Positions 47,002 through 55,411 of a stretch of 64,000 bases of DNA are shown here, piece after piece. Numbering within the stretch: the first letter of the stretch is position 1; each line of letters starts with the position of its first letter. The notes under the pieces were generated by a model. That model searched no databases. It worked only from the letters and a program-made list of their open reading frames with translations, and had not been told where the DNA came from. The DNA is from Sphingopyxis yananensis (lineage in GTDB: Bacteria > Pseudomonadota > Alphaproteobacteria > Sphingomonadales > Sphingomonadaceae), in NCBI RefSeq assembly GCF_020687785.1, contig NZ_JAJEWI010000004.1, forward strand, positions 1-64,000. The letters run 5' to 3'. The translations under genes were made by a program, and so were the position numbers.

Positions 47002-47904
47002 ATGGAGAGAGCTTTGCCCATTCACACGATCATCGCTGCCTTGTCGCTCGACCCTGACAGCAACCCCGTCGCTGAGCGCGCGTTCCAACTCGCTGCTCAG
47101 CATAATGCGCGGCTCATCTTGGTCCATGTGATCGAAACCGCCGCTCACACCGCCTCTATGACCACCAGTGACTCGCCCTCCCCCCTATTGACGCTCCGAC
47201 AAGAGGCCCAGTATCACATCCAGCAAAAAATTGATGAAAAGCTGCGACAAAATGCGGTGGACATCGTCATAAGAGAAGGGGCTCCTTACGCTATCATCCG
47301 TGAACTGCAAGACCGCGAACAAGCCGATTTGCTGATCATCGGTCCAGGCAAAGCGCAGACGGTTAGGGAACATTTATTTGGTTCAACCGCCGACAGGCTG
47401 GTACGACTTTCGTCCTGCCCCGTTCTTATTGTACGGAACGAAAACTCGCGGCCATATGAACGAATTTCTGTGGCCATAGATTTTTCCGCCCTATCAGCCG
47501 CCGCGTTCCACGCCGCCGCCGAGCTTGGGGAAGGCGCCGCCATCGATCTGGTTCATATTGTCGACATTCCGCTGTCATTCGAGCAAGCGGCGCTCAAGGC
47601 AGGAACCCCACACAACGAAATCGCGTCTTACCGCCAAGCAAAAGCGGATTCAGCCCGTAAACAGGTCGAAGATTTTCTAGCGGACAAACAGCCTAATGCG
47701 CCGCCGATCCAAGTGCGGATATTCCATGGCTCCCCAGCAAATAGTCTTGTCACGCTGTCCGCCAAACCAAACACAGACCTGCTCGCGCTAGGCTTGCAGG
47801 GTCAAAATATCATAACACGCGCACTGATCGGCAGCGTCGCGCAACGGGTTTTGCAGGCCGCGGCCTGTGATATTCTGACCGTCGGCGCAGAAGCGCTTAA
47901 TTAG
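47002..47904 (+). CDS. Tandem-domain universal stress protein
   Basis: About 300 residues made of two UspA-like domains. The first is about 5-145, ending LFGSTADRLVRLSSCPVLIV. The second is about 150-300, ending ITRALIGSVAQRVLQAAACD followed by ILTVGAEAL. GSTADRL/GSVAQRV-type loops suggest nucleotide binding, more clearly in the first domain. It likely modulates stress survival. The frame is open from a TTG at 46969 right at the mgtE stop; ATG 47002 and TTG 47014 are more plausible starts. It is probably co-transcribed with mgtE. Confidence 0.85.
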   Translation: MERALPIHTIIAALSLDPDSNPVAERAFQLAAQHNARLILVHVIETAAHTASMTTSDSPSPLLTLRQEAQYHIQQKIDEKLRQNAVDIVIREGAPYAIIRELQDREQADLLIIGPGKAQTVREHLFGSTADRLVRLSSCPVLIVRNENSRPYERISVAIDFSALSAAAFHAAAELGEGAAIDLVHIVDIPLSFEQAALKAGTPHNEIASYRQAKADSARKQVEDFLADKQPNAPPIQVRIFHGSPANSLVTLSAKPNTDLLALGLQGQNIITRALIGSVAQRVLQAAACDILTVGAEALN

Positions 47905-47982
47905 TCAGCAGCGCGCAAATAGGGCATATATCCGCCACACAGACGGATAGTCATCATTCTGCTCGATGTGCCAAAATCACGG

Positions 47983-48801
47983 TCAACAGGTCTCGATTGC
48001 GTCCAAATCCGAAGCCGTCGACGGTGCTATGGCTGGCCAATAAACATGATTATCGGTCGGGCGCGGGCCGAATATGGCTTGACCAACACGGACAACATCT
48101 GCGCCTTCTTCAATGGCAATCTCATAATCACCGGACATACCCATGGATAGCTGCGTCAGGCCCGAATGAACCCGAATAGCGCGGTCCCGCAGCCTATGAA
48201 GCAGCCGAAAACAGTTACGCACCCGCTCATGATCGTCGCTAAAAATCGCCAATGTCATTAGGCCGCGCGGTTTTAAGCGTGGATATTCCGGCAAGCGATC
48301 CACAAAGGATATCAATTCATCGGGATGCAGACCATATTTGCTATCCTCGCCCGACGTGTTGACCTGTACGAACACGTCAAGGTCACGATCTAGGGCCTCT
48401 AGCCGGCGGTTCAATTCTTCCGCCAACCTTATGCTGTCCAGCGCATGAAACTCCGACGCCAAGCGAACAAGATATTTCACCTTGTTCGTCTGAAGATGCC
48501 CAATGATGCTCCAGCGGATCGGCAAATCCGATAGAGCCTCTTGCTTGTCGCGCGCCTCCTGAAGCTTATTCTCTCCGAAATCGGAAATGCCCGCCGCATG
48601 GGCAAGCCGCAATATATGCGCTGGAACTGTCTTGGTAACCGGAAGCAGACGGACAGCATCGCTCGGCCGCCCAGCACGCAGGCTGGCGACGGCGATGCGC
48701 GCCTGTACCGCCTTCAAATTCGCCGCGAATGCCCTTGCAGGGTCGGGACCGAAACGCGCAATATCGGCGGGTGAAAGTGCAATTTCACGCGATGCTTTCA
48801 T
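47983..48801 (-). CDS. YggS-family PLP homeostasis protein
   Basis: About 272 residues of the alanine-racemase-like N-terminal fold. The PLP-binding Lys is in LLPVTKTVPA; other motifs are DFGENKLQEARDKQEAL, RWSIIGHLQTNKVKYL, VFVQVNTSGEDSKYGL and LSMGMSGDYEIAIEEGADVV followed by RVGQAIFG. It carries pyridoxal phosphate and buffers B6 and amino-acid pools. ATG 48801 has a GGGAG about 10 nt upstream; the frame also opens at 48822. It has an unusual N-terminal extension of about 35 residues and is monocistronic. Confidence 0.92.
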   Translation of the reverse strand: MKASREIALSPADIARFGPDPARAFAANLKAVQARIAVASLRAGRPSDAVRLLPVTKTVPAHILRLAHAAGISDFGENKLQEARDKQEALSDLPIRWSIIGHLQTNKVKYLVRLASEFHALDSIRLAEELNRRLEALDRDLDVFVQVNTSGEDSKYGLHPDELISFVDRLPEYPRLKPRGLMTLAIFSDDHERVRNCFRLLHRLRDRAIRVHSGLTQLSMGMSGDYEIAIEEGADVVRVGQAIFGPRPTDNHVYWPAIAPSTASDLDAIETC

Positions 48802-48949
48802 ATTGTCTAGGCTCCCAATCAAACGGGCGATGGCAAAGGCGCGACAAGTTGGCGCGCATCATATTTAACCGGTGGTCGGTCCACCAAGGGCTTGCACGAC
48901 ACCGTAGAGGGAGATAAGAGCGGCAGCACTGATCTTGCACGCCGTCGCC

Positions 48950-49429
48950 TCAATCTCCCTTGCGCGCTGCGTCAATCGCTGCCACGTCAATCTTCTGCAT
49001 GGTCATCATCGTTTCAAAGGCGCGCCGCGCTTCTTCGCCGCCAGCCGCTTGCGATTCCAGCAAGGTGCGCGGGGTTATCTGCCAGTTGAAACCCCATTTA
49101 TCCTTGCACCAGCCGCATGCGCTTTCCTGCCCGCCATGTCCGACAATCGCGTTCCAATAGCGATCGGTTTCGGCCTGATCCTCGGTTATGACCATGAAGC
49201 TGACGCTTTCATTGGGCTTGAACATGTCGCCGCCATTCAGACCGGAAAAAGCACGACCAAGGACTGTGAATTCGACCGTAAGCGCATCGCCCTTCTGACC
49301 ACTCGGAAAATCCGAGGGCGCGCGAAAAATAGGGCCGACCAAGCTGTCTGGGAAAGTATCAGCATAGAAGCGCGCAGCATCCTCTGCATCACCATCAAAC
49401 CATAGCACCGTGACAAGCTTATCAGCCAT
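48950..49429 (-). CDS. VOC-family protein (PhnB/3-demethylubiquinone methyltransferase-like)
   Basis: A 159-residue glyoxalase/VOC-superfamily protein with LWFDGDAEDAARFYADTFPD, GGDMFKPNESVSFMVI and HGGQESACGWCKDKWGFNWQ followed by ITPR. This subgroup is often annotated 3-demethylubiquinone-9 3-methyltransferase, but that activity is not shown by the fold. It starts 1 nt after the GST stop on the minus strand and is the last gene of a three-gene operon. Confidence 0.88.
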   Translation of the reverse strand: MADKLVTVLWFDGDAEDAARFYADTFPDSLVGPIFRAPSDFPSGQKGDALTVEFTVLGRAFSGLNGGDMFKPNESVSFMVITEDQAETDRYWNAIVGHGGQESACGWCKDKWGFNWQITPRTLLESQAAGGEEARRAFETMMTMQKIDVAAIDAARKGD

Positions 49430-49430
49430 A

Positions 49431-50051
49431 TCAGGCCTCCTTGATAAGGTTCATATCGATCATTTTGGCGGCCTGATAGGCTGGGCGTTCCCTTAGCCTG
49501 CCGGCATAATCCTCAAACACCTGACGTTTGGGGATCGAACCAAAGCCAAGCCCCCAGTCGACCTGACTGCCGACATAAACATCCGCCATCGTGAAACGCT
49601 CGCCGCAGACATAGTTGCGTCCCGCCAACAAGGTTTCAAACGCGTCCATCGCCTTGTCATATGTCCCAAAGCCCAACATGCCTTGCTTTTGCGGATCGTC
49701 GACGGACCAGCCCATCGAGCGCGAGACGACCGCTTGCTCGACCGGCCCCGCTGCAAAAAATAGCATCCGAAAATAGTCCGCCATTTCCTCCGCTTGCGGC
49801 GTCAGCTCTGGGGCCTGCATCACGCCGAGATAATGGCATATGGCTGCGCATTCGGTCACGACATGATCGTGCCCATTGTGATGATGAACAAGGGTCGGGA
49901 CCTTTCCCATCGGGTTCGCGTCCAGCAGTGCCTCTGGCTTATTCTGCCAGTCGACCAACTGCGTATCATAATCCGCGCCCACCTCATGCAATGCCCAGCG
50001 AGCAATCTGACCTCGGCTCATCGGATTGGTGAAGAGGGTAAAATCTGCCAT
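49431..50051 (-). CDS. Glutathione S-transferase family protein
   Basis: About 206 residues with a thioredoxin-like N-terminal domain (FTLFTNPMSRGQIARWALHE, NPMGKVPTLVHH, VVTECAAICHYL) and an all-helical C-terminal domain (about 85-205, FTMADVYVGSQVDWGLGFG). The Ser of NPMSRG is in the position of the activating residue. The substrate is unknown; detoxification is likely. ATG 50051 gives a canonical N-terminus; the frame is open far upstream inside the neighbouring gene and that part is not real. Gap to the DUF1428 gene is 11 nt. Confidence 0.9.
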   Translation of the reverse strand: MADFTLFTNPMSRGQIARWALHEVGADYDTQLVDWQNKPEALLDANPMGKVPTLVHHHNGHDHVVTECAAICHYLGVMQAPELTPQAEEMADYFRMLFFAAGPVEQAVVSRSMGWSVDDPQKQGMLGFGTYDKAMDAFETLLAGRNYVCGERFTMADVYVGSQVDWGLGFGSIPKRQVFEDYAGRLRERPAYQAAKMIDMNLIKEA

Positions 50052-50062
50052 CGCCTCTCCCC

Positions 50063-50776
50063 TCACAGTTCGATAATCGGGCGGAAACCACCCATGATCA
50101 TGCGCTTGCCGTCGAACGGCATCTCCCCGTCGAAATCCTGCTCCATCATCCGCTTCTGGCCAGCATCGCGCGTTTCCTTGTCGGGCCATTCGATGAATGA
50201 AAAAACAACCTGTTCGTCGGCCTCGGCCTGCACCGCGCGGCGGAAGTCCGTCACTTTGCCGTTGGGGACATCGTCGGCCCATGCTTCGACCAGCCGCAGC
50301 GCGCCCAACGCCTTGAACATCGGCCAAGCCGTAGCTGCCATGTCACGATAGGCATTTTTTTTCGCGTCCGGCACAGCGATGATAAAGCCTTCAATATAAC
50401 GCCCCAGTCCCGCCGCGCCTTCGTCAAGCAATGGCGCGAAACCACCATAGATTAACCGCGCGCCGTCAAAAGGGGGCGGGTTCTTTTCCGGATCCATGCG
50501 GGGGTCGTTCATCCATTGGTCGGCGCATGCCATGACCGCATCGCGGCGGGCCTTATCCGGCCATTCAATCCAAGAAAAGACGACTGTCTCGCTGTCCGTG
50601 GCCTGCACGGCGCGCTGAAAATCAGTGACCACGCCTTTGGGAACATCATCGCCCCAAGCTTCGACGATGCGCGTCGCGCCCTGTTCTTTGAACAGCGCGT
50701 CCGCTTGGCTGGCGTGATCATGAAATTGCTGTCGATTGATGGTGGGAACAGCTATGACGAAACCATCGAGATACAT
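50063..50776 (-). CDS. Tandem DUF1428-domain protein
   Basis: A 237-residue protein with two copies of the DUF1428 (YbaA-like, ferredoxin-like dimeric fold) domain. Copy 1 is at about 1-118 (YLDGFVIAVPTINRQQF, VEAWGDDVPKGVVTDFQRAV, FSWIEWPDKARRDAV). Copy 2 is at about 126-237 (YIEGFIIAVPDAKKNAY, VEAWADDVPNGKVTDFRRAV, FSFIEWPDKETRDAG). Single-domain members form dimers, so this looks like a fused dimer. The function is unknown. It is the first gene of the operon with GST and VOC genes, which hints at a stress or detoxification role. Confidence 0.85.
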   Translation of the reverse strand: MYLDGFVIAVPTINRQQFHDHASQADALFKEQGATRIVEAWGDDVPKGVVTDFQRAVQATDSETVVFSWIEWPDKARRDAVMACADQWMNDPRMDPEKNPPPFDGARLIYGGFAPLLDEGAAGLGRYIEGFIIAVPDAKKNAYRDMAATAWPMFKALGALRLVEAWADDVPNGKVTDFRRAVQAEADEQVVFSFIEWPDKETRDAGQKRMMEQDFDGEMPFDGKRMIMGGFRPIIEL

Positions 50777-51254
50777 GGGCTCTCTCCTCGGGCCGAAACT
50801 CGGCGCTTACATATGCCCCACCGACGAGTTACAAAAAGCAATCATGAAGCTATAAAAATATGGCGCATGAATCAAGTGCGCGCGAAGGCCGTATAACCAA
50901 GCGCCGCAGCTATGCGCTTGATTTTCCTAACCAACCAATATTTGAAACACCGCAGCATTGAATCATCGGGGTTTGCCGCCGCTATGCCTGTTGAAAGGGT
51001 TCTTTCTGGATCCAAGCGACCATCGGAACCCATGATCTTGGTAATGGCGCAAATGATAGCCCGATTACCCCATGGGATGACCGCAAATCAGCCGGAGCCA
51101 CAATTTCACTTAAACCTCAGCCGAACGTCATCTGCCAGCACCGTTATAGCGATTCCCTCAACCCACAAGCAGGCTGACGGCAGCCAGCCCAAGACTAGTC
51201 ATTCCCCACGCCTTCGCCGGACAGACGTCGACACAAAGGGACAGCAACAAATTG
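50777..51254. other. Intergenic region, nothing recognised
   Basis: About 480 bp between the DUF1428 operon (minus; its promoter must lie here) and the 3' end of the GSP-synthase-like gene. A plus-strand frame at 50912-51280 (122 codons) has no ribosome-binding site or known motif and overlaps the next gene, so it is not called. Confidence 0.4.
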
Positions 51255-52415
51255 TTAGAAGCATGGCTCCTCATCAATAATATGCGGCAAAAATCTCGCA
51301 CCGTTGCCAGTGATTAACCCATCTTCTCTCATGCCTATTCCCGCCGGGTCTCCATCGACAATCCAGCTACCAATGATCGGATAAGCGCCATCCAATGACG
51401 GCAAGTCGAAGAGTTGCTGATAAACATAACCCTCCGCACCATAGCCACCGCCTGTGTCCGTCAAAAGCTTGCCATCCTGAATGATAGAAACATTTGCTCC
51501 TTCGCGGCTGAGTAGCGGCTTTTTGACGTAAGAATTGGATAGCGGCCTCTCCAAACTCGCGGGGAGAAGATAAGGGCAATCTGGCGTCATCTCATATAGC
51601 ACGGCCAAGATCGCCTTGTTGCTCCAAAGCATTTTCCAAATGGGTTCAAGCCATAAAGTTGCGTCCAATTGGTCGATAACCGCCGCCGCATAATTGTCGT
51701 CCAGCATCCATTCCCAAGGATATAATTTATAAATCTGCGAGATTAAAAGATCGTCTTGGTCTACAAATCGCCCTTCAGCGTCCAAACCAATCTCATTGAT
51801 GAAAACCGCTTTGGTCGAAAAGCCCGCAGCCTCCGCCGTATCCCGCAAATAAGCGGTAGTGATGGCATCCTCGCCGCTCACCTCTGCCGCATGGGTGAAG
51901 TGAAGCGGCTTGCCGCGATCCAAAGGCCCGAGCATCGCAGCCCAACGCGCGACAAGTTTTTCATGGAGGCTGTTAAATTGGTCCCGTTCTGGAAACAGCC
52001 CTTCTTTCCAGCGCCATTGAATGACGGAAGCCTCGAGCAGTGATGTCGGCGTATCGCAGTTAAACTCAAAAAGACGCGGCACGCCGTCTTCGCCGAAACC
52101 AAAATCGAAGCGGCCATAGTTGAGCGATGGCGGTTCCTTCTCCCATGCCTCACGGATCGCATGATGGGCGATACGCGGGATATGAAATCGGTCCAGCCAA
52201 TCCCCCTCGCCGCTTACCAGCTTGTCACCCGCCGCGATGAAAAGCTGATACACCTCGGCTGTCGCCCGCTCAATTGCATCTATTTCATGCGGATGAAAGG
52301 CGTAATAAGCCCCTTCCAGCCAATAGGTCTGGTCATTTATGCTGTGCCAAACAAGCCCGTCTTCTTCTACTATGCTCTGCCAATTCGCGCGGACATCGCA
52401 AAGCTGCCGCCTCAC
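51255..52415 (-). CDS. Glutathionylspermidine synthase-like amide ligase (YgiC/YjfC family)
   Basis: A 386-residue ATP-grasp-type ligase matching the synthetase domain only. Motifs: YWLEGAYYAFHPHEIDAIE, RFDFGFGEDGVPRLFEFNCD followed by TPTSLLEAS, WLEPIWKMLWSNKAILAVLY and KKPLLSREGANVSII. The amidase half of E. coli Gss is absent, as in YgiC and YjfC, whose substrates are not established. The GTG start overlaps the stop of the lipoprotein gene, so it is the last gene of a coupled three-gene operon. Confidence 0.9.
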   Translation of the reverse strand: MRRQLCDVRANWQSIVEEDGLVWHSINDQTYWLEGAYYAFHPHEIDAIERATAEVYQLFIAAGDKLVSGEGDWLDRFHIPRIAHHAIREAWEKEPPSLNYGRFDFGFGEDGVPRLFEFNCDTPTSLLEASVIQWRWKEGLFPERDQFNSLHEKLVARWAAMLGPLDRGKPLHFTHAAEVSGEDAITTAYLRDTAEAAGFSTKAVFINEIGLDAEGRFVDQDDLLISQIYKLYPWEWMLDDNYAAAVIDQLDATLWLEPIWKMLWSNKAILAVLYEMTPDCPYLLPASLERPLSNSYVKKPLLSREGANVSIIQDGKLLTDTGGGYGAEGYVYQQLFDLPSLDGAYPIIGSWIVDGDPAGIGMREDGLITGNGARFLPHIIDEEPCF

Positions 52416-52813
52416 GACCCGCTACCAAAAAAACCACTAGATCGCGCACTACCCCCAAAACCGCCTCGGCTCACGGCCGCAGAGCGCGTCATGTTGGTCG
52501 CAAGCGGGGCCGTGGAATAGCTTTTACCCTCCGCCGGAGAGGTAAGATAATTGCCGAACGGAGGTCGCTCCCGATAATAAGGAATGCGCGCGCCGGACCC
52601 AAGATAGATGAAACGTGCATGGCCGCCCCCGCGACTGCAATGATCATCGTCTATGCGGCGGTCATCCTTATCGACACAAATCGCGGTATCTCGGCGGGCA
52701 TAGGCGTTGCCATTATCATCCCAATCCGGCTCAGCGGGATTTTGAGAACAGCCTGCCAGCAAAGCACTGGCCAAAGCCGATGTGATCGTGAGGTTGTAGC
52801 CGCGCTGGCGCAT
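52412..52813 (-). CDS. YgiB-like lipoprotein
   Basis: About 133 residues. The N-terminus is a lipoprotein signal (TSALASALLAGC, Cys 22), followed by a short Cys/Asp-rich region and a Ser/Gly-rich end (AAVSRGGFGGSARSSGFFGS) that resembles the C-terminus of YgiB/DUF1190 proteins. It lies between a DUF350 gene and a YgiC-like gene, the order seen for yjfL/yjfM/yjfC in enterobacteria. ATG 52813 shares one base with the preceding stop (TGATG). The function is unknown. Confidence 0.75.
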   Translation of the reverse strand: MRQRGYNLTITSALASALLAGCSQNPAEPDWDDNGNAYARRDTAICVDKDDRRIDDDHCSRGGGHARFIYLGSGARIPYYRERPPFGNYLTSPAEGKSYSTAPLATNMTRSAAVSRGGFGGSARSSGFFGSGS

Positions 52814-53208
52814 CAAGGCACCATGCAGCCAGCTTGCAGGATACCGAAAGCAACCCCTACCCCGCCAACAAACAGCCCCGACGCGTTGCAATTGTCGCTG
52901 ATGCGCGCTTCAATGCCGCGAAATAAAATACGGCTCATCACGAAGAAAATCAGCAATTGCGTTACAAGGCTCACGACGCCCCAAACGACCATATCGATGA
53001 GGTGGTGGGAAAAACCAATCACCACAGCCATCGGAATGGTCCAGCCGATGAAGGTTCCCACCAACTGAAAAGCGGCGGCGGTGTTTCCATCACGGATGAG
53101 AGAAAACTCTTTATGCGGCGTGATCGCAACATAGGCGATCAAAAAGCTGGCTGCCAATAGAATGACGGAACCAAAATAGGCCAAAAAATACGGCAGAGAA
53201 CTTAACAT
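52813..53208 (-). CDS. DUF350 membrane protein (YjfL-like)
   Basis: About 131 residues with four membrane helices (about 5-25, 42-65, 72-92, 108-128) and family motifs ITPHKEFSLIRDGNTAAAFQ and IEARISDNCNASGLFVGGVG. DUF350 proteins are often encoded with YgiC-like ligases. AGGGG lies 9 nt before ATG 53208; the in-frame ATG at 53217 is the alternative. It is the first gene of the operon, coupled to the lipoprotein gene by TGATG. Confidence 0.85.
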   Translation of the reverse strand: MLSSLPYFLAYFGSVILLAASFLIAYVAITPHKEFSLIRDGNTAAAFQLVGTFIGWTIPMAVVIGFSHHLIDMVVWGVVSLVTQLLIFFVMSRILFRGIEARISDNCNASGLFVGGVGVAFGILQAGCMVP

Positions 53209-53327
53209 AGACCCCATCCCCTAAACCGCCAACAAAGACCGAACGCAACAGAGCAAATAAATTGGACACCACATATTGGCTCTGAGATATTCGTATAGCG
53301 CTAAATCGGAAAATGGCACCAACTAAA

Positions 53328-53361
53328 CCGGCCAACTCCGGCGGGTGACGGGGTTGGCCGG
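53328..53361. repeat. Imperfect stem-loop CCGGCCAAC...GTTGGCCGG
   Basis: A 9-bp perfect inverted repeat with a 16-nt G-rich loop, in the gap between the DUF350 operon promoter side and the truncated COG4705 remnant. It may be a leftover terminator of a deleted plus-strand gene. Confidence 0.5.
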
Positions 53362-53435
53362 CTATGGGGTTGAAGGGTTGAAATAGGCAGGCAAAGATCA
53401 GTGCTTGCAGGCCTGCTTGTTCATATTACCCGCTA

Positions 53436-53903
53436 CCTGGGGAATCTCTTCTGCTGCTAACTTGCGTCATGATGTCTCTTTTCATCTGGTATCGCAGCGA
53501 AGGCAGTGTTTCGGTCAACACTATTACCAGCCCAAAAACAGAGGCCTTTTATTGGTTAACGATCACCTGTTCGCAGACGCTAGGTACCGCGCTGGGCGAT
53601 TGGGCGGCAGATGCAGGTTTGGGCTATTCAGGCGGAGCCTTGCTTTTTGCGGTCATGCTGGCCGCCGTAGCCGCGCTCTATTTCTGGACATCCATGTCCC
53701 GTGTCGGTCTATTTTGGGCGGCGTTCATTCTAACCCGACCGCTGGGTGCAACAGTGGGGGATTTTCTTGGTAAGCCACTGAACAAAGGCGGGCTTGATCT
53801 CAGCCGCCCAATCGCCACAGCCATATTGGCAAGCATTATTGTCGCGCTGATCTTCATCCTCCCACAACGTGCGGGACGACATCCGGCGAATATTATTCCT
53901 TAG
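53436..53903 (+). pseudogene. Truncated COG4705 membrane-anchored protein
   Basis: The frame encodes the C-terminal half of a COG4705-type membrane protein (families are about 250-270 residues). Motifs are WYRSEGSVSVNTITSPKTEA, CSQTLGTALGDWAADAGLGY, FWAAFILTRPLGATVGDFLG and a terminal LPQRAGRHP. Family-like residues (GESLLLLTCVMMSLFIWY) already occur before the first ATG (53469), while the expected N-terminal repeat half is missing, so the gene was cut by a deletion near 53430. A shortened product from ATG 53469 (144 residues, three to four helices) could still be made. Confidence 0.7.
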
Positions 53904-54600
53904 CTTTTAGTGGCAAAGTGTCCCCCTGCTTTTCACGAAAGAAGTGGAGGAATCATTGTTCCAACCAACGCCAAATTGTGAAGTTGTCCTATTCTATCCA
54001 TTCTACAAAGAACGTCTGCACATTGATTGTCCTCACGCTATTCATAGCCTGGGCCATTTTGTCGCTCCACTCACGGCCCTTGCCATCGCTGGGCCGCTAA
54101 ACCATCTCCCATCGGCGCTCGCAGCATAGCGGTCTAATATGATCGTTCGGGATCATGTCCCGTGACGACCAATGAAGATGCACAAATTAGGAAATGCAAA
54201 TATGTTGCAAACCGAAATCCCGTGCTCGGATTACGAATGGCAGTGAATTTCGCCGCAGGTCCCAAAAGCGGCCAATCATCTTCTAATCCGATACGCTGGC
54301 CATTCTAGGATTTTTGGTCGCAGCGATAAGCTCGGAGACGTCGCGCTCTCCTATCAGGCTGTCGGCAGCTAGTCGATTGTACAGCGATAAACTGCCATTC
54401 CGCTTCCAGCTCTAAACTGCCTGACGCTAACCGAACCAGTTGCCAACAGGAGCTCGCACCTGATTAAGCGTCCGGTTTGCGCCGCATTGGAACGAGGCAG
54501 GCATCATATTAGCAACCTAAACCATTTCCGTGGATTAACTTCAGAGTGTTGTAGCCATGCGTGAAAGCAACACTCATATCGATGGGAAAGGGGCTGCCAA
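53904..54600. other. Intergenic region, nothing recognised
   Basis: About 700 bp with no convincing gene. Short frames near 53918-54129 lack start signals and family features. The last 100 bp carry the promoter and the AAAGGGG ribosome-binding site of the hemerythrin-like gene. Together with the truncated gene to the left, this looks like degraded DNA. Confidence 0.45.
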
Positions 54601-55227
54601 ATGCCTACTACAAAGAAGAAATCACCTGCGCCAAAAGCACCAAAAGCACCAAAGGATCCGGCACAGAAGAGCGGCGTAGCTAAAGCAAAATCAATCATTC
54701 CAAATTTGGATGCGCGGATTGGACGTCTACCCAAAACGAAATTTCGCGGCGATCCGGAACTATTTGGACGTTTGATCGAAGACCATGATCGCCATCGCGC
54801 ATTGCTCGCTATGATCGAAGAAACGGAAGGAAAATCGCCCGAACGACAGACGCTGTTCACAGAGTTGACGAAAGAACTAAAGGCCCATGCAGCGGCCGAA
54901 GAGCAAGCGTTGTGGTCAACCGTTTTGCGTGACCCAGAAACGACAGATGTAGCACGCCATGCCGTTGCGGAGCACAAGCAAATTGACGACATGCTCGCGG
55001 ACCTTGCTGCGCGCGACATGTCATCGTCCGGCTGGTTGAAACGCTTTTCCGGACTGAAAGAAGAATATCTTCACCACATCAAGGAAGAGGAGCAGGAGCA
55101 GTTTGTTGAAGCGGAAAAGCATCTGAAGCCCGCTGACGTTAAGTTCATGCGACAAATTTTTGAACGACGTAAAAAAGCGGAAAAGGCCGCAGCCAAAATC
55201 GAGAAGAAAATCAAACTGAAAGCGTGA
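54601..55227 (+). CDS. Hemerythrin HHE-domain protein
   Basis: A 208-residue protein with a Lys/Pro/Ala-rich N-terminus (TKKKSPAPKAPKAPKDPAQK) and a four-helix HHE domain (about 55-190). Candidate diiron ligands are in EDHDRHRALLAMIEE, KAHAAAEEQALW, RHAVAEHKQIDDML and YLHHIKEEEQEQF. The C-terminus is Lys-rich (KKAEKAAAKIEKKIKLKA). Hemerythrin-like proteins bind oxygen, NO or iron and are common in stress regulons. The charged tails may bind nucleic acid or membranes. It is monocistronic. Confidence 0.85.
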   Translation: MPTTKKKSPAPKAPKAPKDPAQKSGVAKAKSIIPNLDARIGRLPKTKFRGDPELFGRLIEDHDRHRALLAMIEETEGKSPERQTLFTELTKELKAHAAAEEQALWSTVLRDPETTDVARHAVAEHKQIDDMLADLAARDMSSSGWLKRFSGLKEEYLHHIKEEEQEQFVEAEKHLKPADVKFMRQIFERRKKAEKAAAKIEKKIKLKA

Positions 55228-55411
55228 CGAGCGGAACATTCGTCGGATTAATTCTCATGCTATGCGAATTGGCGGCAGCGTTTCGAGATGGAAATTGTCG
55301 CCCCATTGCCCATGGAACATCCAGTTTCCGTACTGGCGGTGATCCCGTGGACGAATTGGTCAGTCATGCATCAAATTAGGAATCTCGCAACTATTTACAG
55401 CAGTCTGTGGC

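Noticed and set aside
50912..51280. 122-codon plus-strand frame
   Set aside because: It overlaps the end of the convergent ligase gene and lacks start signals and motifs.
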